DNA from: Acidobacteriota bacterium
GTDB lineage: Bacteria > Acidobacteriota > Blastocatellia > Pyrinomonadales > Pyrinomonadaceae
DNA length: 64,000 nucleotides
Assembly: GCA_025463135.1 (NCBI GenBank)
Contig: JAOAPY010000048.1
Location: 124,001 to 188,000, forward strand
Direction: 5' to 3'
The position numbers were made by a program, and so were the translations under genes. Within the stretch, counting starts at the first letter, position 1, and each line of letters opens with the position of its first letter. The notes under the pieces were generated by a model. The model worked only from the letters and a program-made list of their open reading frames with translations, ran no database searches and was not told the origin of the DNA. Of this stretch, positions 59,661 to 64,000 are shown in pieces.

Positions 59661-60383
59661 GTGAATTCTGATCTGGAGAAATTGTTTACTGAAGCCTTCC
59701 GCCTTCTGGGAGGGACGCGACCGATCCCGCCGGTCGAGGTTCGCTTCTATCCTTATGCCGGCTTGCATCACACGATCAGATTACGTTCAGGCCGCGCCTA
59801 TGTACGCCTGTCAGACATTTGCAGGGACAGCCCGGCAGACGTGCAACGGGCGCTGGCTTTTGTTTTGGTGGCGAGGTTGCTTTCAAAGCGGATACCTGCG
59901 GCTCATGAAAAATTGTACCGAGAGTATTCGTTGAAGCCGGAGATCCAGCGAGCATCCGACATAGCTCGACGACGACGCGGGCGAAAGATGGTGTCCTCGG
60001 CGCAGGGGAGCGTGTACGATCTCGACCGCATGTTTGCGCGTTTGAATCGTCGCTACTTCCAGGGCGAGCTGCCGACGCCGACGCTTACCTGGTCGCAACG
60101 ACGCACGCGCCGCATACTCGGACATCACGATCGGGTTTACGAGACGATCACAATTAGTAAAACGCTTGATTCCCCTGAGGTGCCTGAGTGGTTCACTGAA
60201 TACATCATGTACCACGAGATGCTCCACATTAAGCATCCGGCGCGGGTAATGAATGGCCGGCGCTATTACCACACCGGCGCTTTTCGTTCGGACGAGCGCC
60301 GCTTTCCCCATTACGATGAGGCGCAACGCTGGCTCGAACGCGTCGCTCGACAGCGCCGTACTTCACGCGCACGAGCGGCTTGA
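59661..60383 (+). CDS. SprT-like zinc metalloprotease domain protein
   Basis: 240 residues from GTG 59661. Residues 118-240 look like the SprT/Wss1-type minigluzincin fold: LDRMFARLNRRYFQGELPTP, then zinc motif H185-E-M-L-H189 in YIMYHEMLHIKHP, and H204 or H217 as the possible third ligand. The N-terminal half (1-115) is basic toward its end (IARRRRGRKM) and has no recognised domain. Human SPRTN and yeast Wss1 degrade DNA-protein crosslinks; bacterial SprT is poorly known. DNA association fits the high basic content but is inference. No operon partner. Confidence 0.8.
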   Translation: MNSDLEKLFTEAFRLLGGTRPIPPVEVRFYPYAGLHHTIRLRSGRAYVRLSDICRDSPADVQRALAFVLVARLLSKRIPAAHEKLYREYSLKPEIQRASDIARRRRGRKMVSSAQGSVYDLDRMFARLNRRYFQGELPTPTLTWSQRRTRRILGHHDRVYETITISKTLDSPEVPEWFTEYIMYHEMLHIKHPARVMNGRRYYHTGAFRSDERRFPHYDEAQRWLERVARQRRTSRARAA

Positions 60384-60722
60384 AGTTGTTTACGTCAACT
60401 ACATGCGAAGAAGCAACATCGACTTTGGGAACTTAATTATTTCAGGAACGTTTAAGCAAACGAGGTAGATGGGCTCCTCAAAAAAGGCGGCCCGCATCGG
60501 GAACCATCAAGTTTCCGGTGCGGGCCGTCCTTTTTAGTGGAGGGTGTAGGGGTTAGGTGTCGTATCGCAGATGCTGAGCCCGCAACCATCCCGACACCCC
60601 ACGCCCTGCGTCGTCCGCTGGACAAGGTTCGGCGCAAATCGCTAGACTAACGGGTTTTCCGACAGCCTCTGCGGGCGTCCTTAGTACACAATCAAAAATA
60701 CCAGCGGAGATCGATTCTTATT
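60384..60722. other. Intergenic region upstream of efp
   Basis: 339 bases. It holds a strong terminator (60485-60535) and then a stretch to 60722 with no recognised feature; the efp promoter must lie between 60540 and 60722 but is not clear. Confidence 0.45.
60485..60535 (+). terminator. Intrinsic terminator
   Basis: GGCGGCCCGCATCGGGAA and its inverse TTTCCGGTGCGGGCCGTC around ACCATCAAG, followed by CTTTTTAG. It lies about 100 bases after the SprT-like gene. Confidence 0.82.
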
Positions 60723-61286
60723 ATGGCAATTTCTGCAACCCAGATCCGGCGCGGGATGGTGATAGTATTCGAAGGCGCACCTTGCAAAGTAGTAGAGTTC
60801 CGTCATCACACTCCCGGAAATCTGCGCGCGATGGTGCAAACAAAACTGCGGAATATCCGCACCGGCGCATCGTTTGAGCATCGTTTTCGCTCGGCTGATA
60901 CGATTGAGCGTGCCTCTCTGGAACAACATGAAATGGAGTATCTCTATTCGGATGGTTCGCATCATCATTTCATGAATACCGAGAACTACGAACAGATAGA
61001 GCTGAGTGAGGATGAATTAGGCGATGCTACGCAATGGCTTTCACCCGGTCTCAAACTTCAGACAGAGTTTTATGAAGGAGCACCCATCGGCATCGACTTA
61101 CCTCCTTCAATGGAATTGACGGTGGTCCAGACTGAACCTCCGATGAAAGGCGCCACAGTTTCGAACGTCAACAAACCTGCCACCCTGGAGAATGGAGTGA
61201 CCATCCAGGTCCCGCCATTCGTAAACGAGGGTGATCGAATTCGTGTCGACCCCAGCGAGGGCCGCTACATCGAACGCGCTAAATAG
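60723..61286 (+). CDS. efp: Elongation factor P (variant tip residue)
   Basis: 187 residues: KOW-like domain I ([20 protein letters not shown]), OB domains II and III ([40 protein letters not shown]). It relieves ribosome stalling at polyproline. In E. coli the domain I loop carries K34 (PGKGQAF), which is beta-lysylated by EpmA; in others Arg is rhamnosylated by EarP. Here the loop is [10 protein letters not shown] with N33 at the tip and R35 two residues on, so the usual modification routes may not apply. Neither epmA nor earP is in this window. The stop is 39 bases from waaA. Confidence 0.92.
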   Translation: MAISATQIRRGMVIVFEGAPCKVVEFRHHTPGNLRAMVQTKLRNIRTGASFEHRFRSADTIERASLEQHEMEYLYSDGSHHHFMNTENYEQIELSEDELGDATQWLSPGLKLQTEFYEGAPIGIDLPPSMELTVVQTEPPMKGATVSNVNKPATLENGVTIQVPPFVNEGDRIRVDPSEGRYIERAK

Positions 61287-61325
61287 CGGTAACCGATCCT
61301 CGCTTGTCTATGTATCCGTCTCTCT

Positions 61326-62636
61326 ATGTACTTAATCTATAGCCTTCTGCTCGGGCTTGGGTTTGTGCTGATGCTTCCCAGGCTCCTGCTGGATGCGTGG
61401 CGACATGGAAAGTACATTTCCGGACTGGGCGAGCGTCTGGGCAACCTTGAAGAATTCGACCACCATCGACCTGTAATCTGGCTTCACTGCGTTTCGGTAG
61501 GCGAAGTTCAGGCCGCACGCCCACTCTTCCAGGCACTTCGCCGCGAGTTTCCCAATTACTCAATCGCTGTTTCGACCGTCACTGTCACCGGTCAGCGTCT
61601 AGCCCGTGAACTCTTTCAAAATGAAGGCGGGAAGGTCTTTTATTTTCCCCTTGATTGGCGTTGGACCGTGCGGCGCGTCCTGAGAAACGTAAGGCCAGCG
61701 CTGGTGCTGATCATGGAGACAGAATTGTGGCCTAATTTTCTGTTTGAGTGTCGCGAACAGGCAACACCGATTGCCATAGTCAACGGCCGGCTGTCTGAAC
61801 GGTCATTCAAGCGTTACAAATTAGTCCGTCGCTTCATTGCCAGGGTGCTTGACTGTCTGGACCTTGCGGTGATGCAGACGGAAGCTGACGCCGCTCGCCT
61901 GCGCTCTCTCGGTTTGCAGTCCGAGCGAGTTCTGGTTTCAGGCAATATGAAGTTTGACGCCGGCACGACGGATCAGACGAACTCGTTAACCAAAGAATTA
62001 GCGGCGCGCTTTCAGCTTGGAGATGGTCAACTCGTCCTGCTGGCGGCTAGTACTCACGAACCGGAAGAGCGGATTGTCCTGGAAGTTTTCAATTGTTTGC
62101 GTTCGAGCATGGACCTGGCGACACTTCGCCTGATTATTGCTCCTCGTCATCCCGAACGTTTTGCCATAGTGGCCGGCCTCCTGGACGGATCCAATCTTTC
62201 CTGGTGTCTCCGTTCGGCGGCGCCCGCTCCTGCGGATAATGAAGTGGATGTGATCCTGCTCGACTCAATCGGTGAGTTGAAATCGCTTTTCCCTCTGGCT
62301 TCGTTGGTTTTTGTAGGCGGCAGCATTGCCCCGATTGGAGGTCATAACGTTCTGGAGCCGGCGGCGGCCGGTGCCGCCATCGTGACCGGACCATACACCC
62401 AGAATTTTGATGAGATCGTCAGAACGTTTACCGCCAAAGGCGCCCTCATTCAGATCACACCGGCAAATGATAATGAGATGGTCTCCCTGTTGTCCGATGT
62501 TTGTGCGAAACTGTTGCGCGATCCGGAACGAAGACGGGAACTGGCAGTGCGCGCCGCTATCTTGGTCGAAGAGAATCGAGGAGCAACGGCACGGACCATG
62601 CAAATTCTCAAGACCATGCTGAAAATTGGGTCGTAG
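61326..62636 (+). CDS. waaA: 3-deoxy-D-manno-octulosonic acid transferase
   Basis: 436 residues. N-terminal membrane anchor (LIYSLLLGLGFVLMLP), catalytic glutamate E60 in HCVSVGEVQAARP, METELWPNF, and the C-terminal donor-site GGSIAPIGGHNVLEPAAAGA. GT30 family. It transfers Kdo from CMP-Kdo to lipid A precursor on the inner face of the inner membrane. Next to lpxK, with which it shares the pathway; the gap between them is 65 bases. This shows the organism makes lipopolysaccharide. Confidence 0.95.
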   Translation: MYLIYSLLLGLGFVLMLPRLLLDAWRHGKYISGLGERLGNLEEFDHHRPVIWLHCVSVGEVQAARPLFQALRREFPNYSIAVSTVTVTGQRLARELFQNEGGKVFYFPLDWRWTVRRVLRNVRPALVLIMETELWPNFLFECREQATPIAIVNGRLSERSFKRYKLVRRFIARVLDCLDLAVMQTEADAARLRSLGLQSERVLVSGNMKFDAGTTDQTNSLTKELAARFQLGDGQLVLLAASTHEPEERIVLEVFNCLRSSMDLATLRLIIAPRHPERFAIVAGLLDGSNLSWCLRSAAPAPADNEVDVILLDSIGELKSLFPLASLVFVGGSIAPIGGHNVLEPAAAGAAIVTGPYTQNFDEIVRTFTAKGALIQITPANDNEMVSLLSDVCAKLLRDPERRRELAVRAAILVEENRGATARTMQILKTMLKIGS

Positions 62637-62701
62637 GTTCCCGCCGGCACTGCCACAATGCACAGCTCTGACAGTCACCAATTGCGACAAGTGAACCTCA
62701 G

Positions 62702-63760
62702 ATGACGAGGGAGTCTTCAATCATTCTGGCCCCCATGGCGGCGCTCTATGGAGCTATCACTGAGACGCGTCTGGCCCTCTATCGCCGCGGCATCCTGAAG
62801 ACCGCCGAGCTTAAAGCGCCCGTCATAAGTGTTGGGAATATCACGACTGGAGGTACCGGCAAGACTCCCCTGGTTGAATTCATCGCGCGCACCGCCGCGG
62901 CAGACGGGCACAACGTGTGCATCCTGACGCGTGGATACGGACGAGAAAATCCTGAGCAACGAGTGCTCGTTTCCGATGGACACACCGTAATGGCAAATGC
63001 GAGGTCGGCCGGAGACGAGCCCCGACTGCTGTCGGAGAACCTGCTGGGCATTGCTGCTGTGATCAGCGACGCCAATCGTTTCGCAGCCGGCCAGTGGGCA
63101 ATTGCCGAGCTTGGTTCAGAAGTCTTCATTCTTGATGACGGTTTCCAGCATCTCCAGTTGGCGCGAAATCTCAATGTGGCCACAATCGACGCGACAAATC
63201 CGTGGGGCGCCGGACATTTGCTTCCACGCGGGCGCCTGCGCGAAAGTCGTCGGGGGTTGTCACGGGCTGACTGCATAGTGATTACCCGCGCCGACCAGGT
63301 TGAGGATCTCGATTCAATAATATTGGAAATACGGAAGGTCACTGGGGACCGTCCCCTTTTCATTTCAAGTATGCGGGTGAGGGCGCTAAGTCAACTCGAC
63401 AAGAACTCTATCCAACCTGGCGGACTGGCAGTCGGCACGCAAGTCGCGACCTTCTCGGCCATTGGCAACCAACGATCCTTCAAAACGCTTTTGCAAAAGC
63501 AGGGTTACGATGTGGTGGCTGTTTCGGAGTTTCCCGATCATCATCGATATGCCCAACGCGATGTCAAAAATATTATTCAAGAGGCGAAAGCCGCGGGAGC
63601 CAAGGCATTGATCACGACCGCAAAAGATGCCGTAAAACTGCGCGAGCTTTCTTTTGAGCTACCCTGCTATGTACTGGAGATCGAGCTGTGCCTGGAAGAG
63701 GATGCAGCCTTCGTCGCAATGATACGTGCTGCTATTGCCTTATTCCGAACTCCCGTTTAG
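62702..63760 (+). CDS. lpxK: Tetraacyldisaccharide 4'-kinase
   Basis: 352 residues. N-terminal amphipathic helix (LAPMAALYGAITETRLALYR), P-loop TTGGTGKT at residues 48-55, LTRGYGRE, FILDDGFQHLQLARN and TTAKDAVKL are all LpxK marks. It phosphorylates the 4' position of the lipid A disaccharide at the membrane, making lipid IVA, the substrate of WaaA encoded just upstream. The order waaA-lpxK is common. Length is normal. It is followed by 240 bases without a gene. Confidence 0.95.
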   Translation: MTRESSIILAPMAALYGAITETRLALYRRGILKTAELKAPVISVGNITTGGTGKTPLVEFIARTAAADGHNVCILTRGYGRENPEQRVLVSDGHTVMANARSAGDEPRLLSENLLGIAAVISDANRFAAGQWAIAELGSEVFILDDGFQHLQLARNLNVATIDATNPWGAGHLLPRGRLRESRRGLSRADCIVITRADQVEDLDSIILEIRKVTGDRPLFISSMRVRALSQLDKNSIQPGGLAVGTQVATFSAIGNQRSFKTLLQKQGYDVVAVSEFPDHHRYAQRDVKNIIQEAKAAGAKALITTAKDAVKLRELSFELPCYVLEIELCLEEDAAFVAMIRAAIALFRTPV

Positions 63761-63851
63761 GAGAGCAATCAGAAAGCCAATTCAAAAGAATTGAGAGTCG
63801 GATCCGATCGCTACCGAGACCGTGTGGAAACTCCGACTACCGTGTCATGAA

Positions 63852-63966
63852 GTCAGTACCTAGCGGGTGGGTAAGTGATGGAGCAGCTATGACGCCGAGA
63901 CGATCTGGTTGTGCCCAGCGATCTTGTTGGGAGCAGACCCACCCGCTACCGCGTGGTGGTACTGAC
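63852..63966. repeat. Family A palindromic element after lpxK
   Basis: Left GTCAGTACC-TAGCGGGTGG (shortened by deletion of about 8 bases), right ACCCGCTACCGCGTGGTGGT ending ACTGAC at 63966. It is the intergenic counterpart of the copies in glcF and the GH57 gene. Confidence 0.8.
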
Positions 63967-64000
63967 CTCATACTGCCGATCCGACGGACCTCACGACCCG

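Noticed and set aside
1-64000. tRNA, rRNA, riboswitch, prophage or insertion sequence
   Set aside because: I looked for T-arm/anticodon patterns, transposase motifs and integrases and recognised none by eye; a covariance-model search would be needed to exclude small RNAs.

Overview
The window looks like chromosomal DNA of a Gram-negative acidobacterium, most probably class Blastocatellia (inference, moderate confidence). It carries two very large outer-membrane receptors with an N-terminal carboxypeptidase-regulatory domain (the Oar-like type that is expanded in Acidobacteriota), lipid A/Kdo genes (lpxK, waaA), and many palindromic non-coding repeats between genes. I recognised no tRNA, rRNA, CRISPR array, prophage or transposase.

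Layout. 1-3.1 kb: end of a YndJ-type membrane protein, a truncated phytanoyl-CoA dioxygenase-like remnant, an unknown gene and a secreted class A beta-lactamase-like hydrolase. 3.4-11.4 kb: amino-acid permease, a fused glycolate oxidase GlcD-GlcE, gamma-glutamyltransferase, a hicAB pair whose toxin gene is frameshifted, and GlcF. 11.5-25 kb: nagA, two giant TonB-type receptors, a PabB-PabC fusion and a secreted TPR protein. 25.4-34.8 kb: a peptidoglycan (MurNAc) salvage cluster on the minus strand (murK-like kinase, murQ, sodium/solute symporter, nagZ, and a fused beta-lactamase-fold/NamZ enzyme), with a divergent LysR regulator sharing a palindromic control region. 35-41 kb: class V aminotransferase, a heptad-repeat coiled-coil protein, glycogen branching enzyme and a truncated GH57/DUF3536 protein. 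41-45.6 kb: xylFGH-type sugar ABC transporter. 46-50.9 kb: recG, a small lipoprotein, rsmD, tsaD. 50.9-54 kb: a TIR-like/receiver/TIR protein and a secreted protein of four YARHG repeats. 54-59.2 kb: hrcA-grpE-dnaK-dnaJ. 59.6-63.8 kb: SprT-like zinc protease, elongation factor P, waaA, lpxK.

How genes fit together. The salvage cluster is complete for non-PTS use of wall sugars: NagZ and NamZ release GlcNAc and MurNAc outside the cytoplasm, the symporter takes sugar up, the kinase phosphorylates it, MurQ turns MurNAc-6-P into GlcNAc-6-P, and NagA (13 kb away) deacetylates it. GlcDE plus GlcF form a glycolate (or D-lactate-like) dehydrogenase whose genes are separated by ggt and hicAB.

The most unusual items are the TIR-like/receiver/TIR protein, the fused amidase-like/NamZ enzyme within a LysR-linked MurNAc pathway, and at least nine families of palindromic repeats. 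One repeat copy lies in frame inside glcF, one coincides with truncation of the GH57 gene, and others supply or overlap stop codons.
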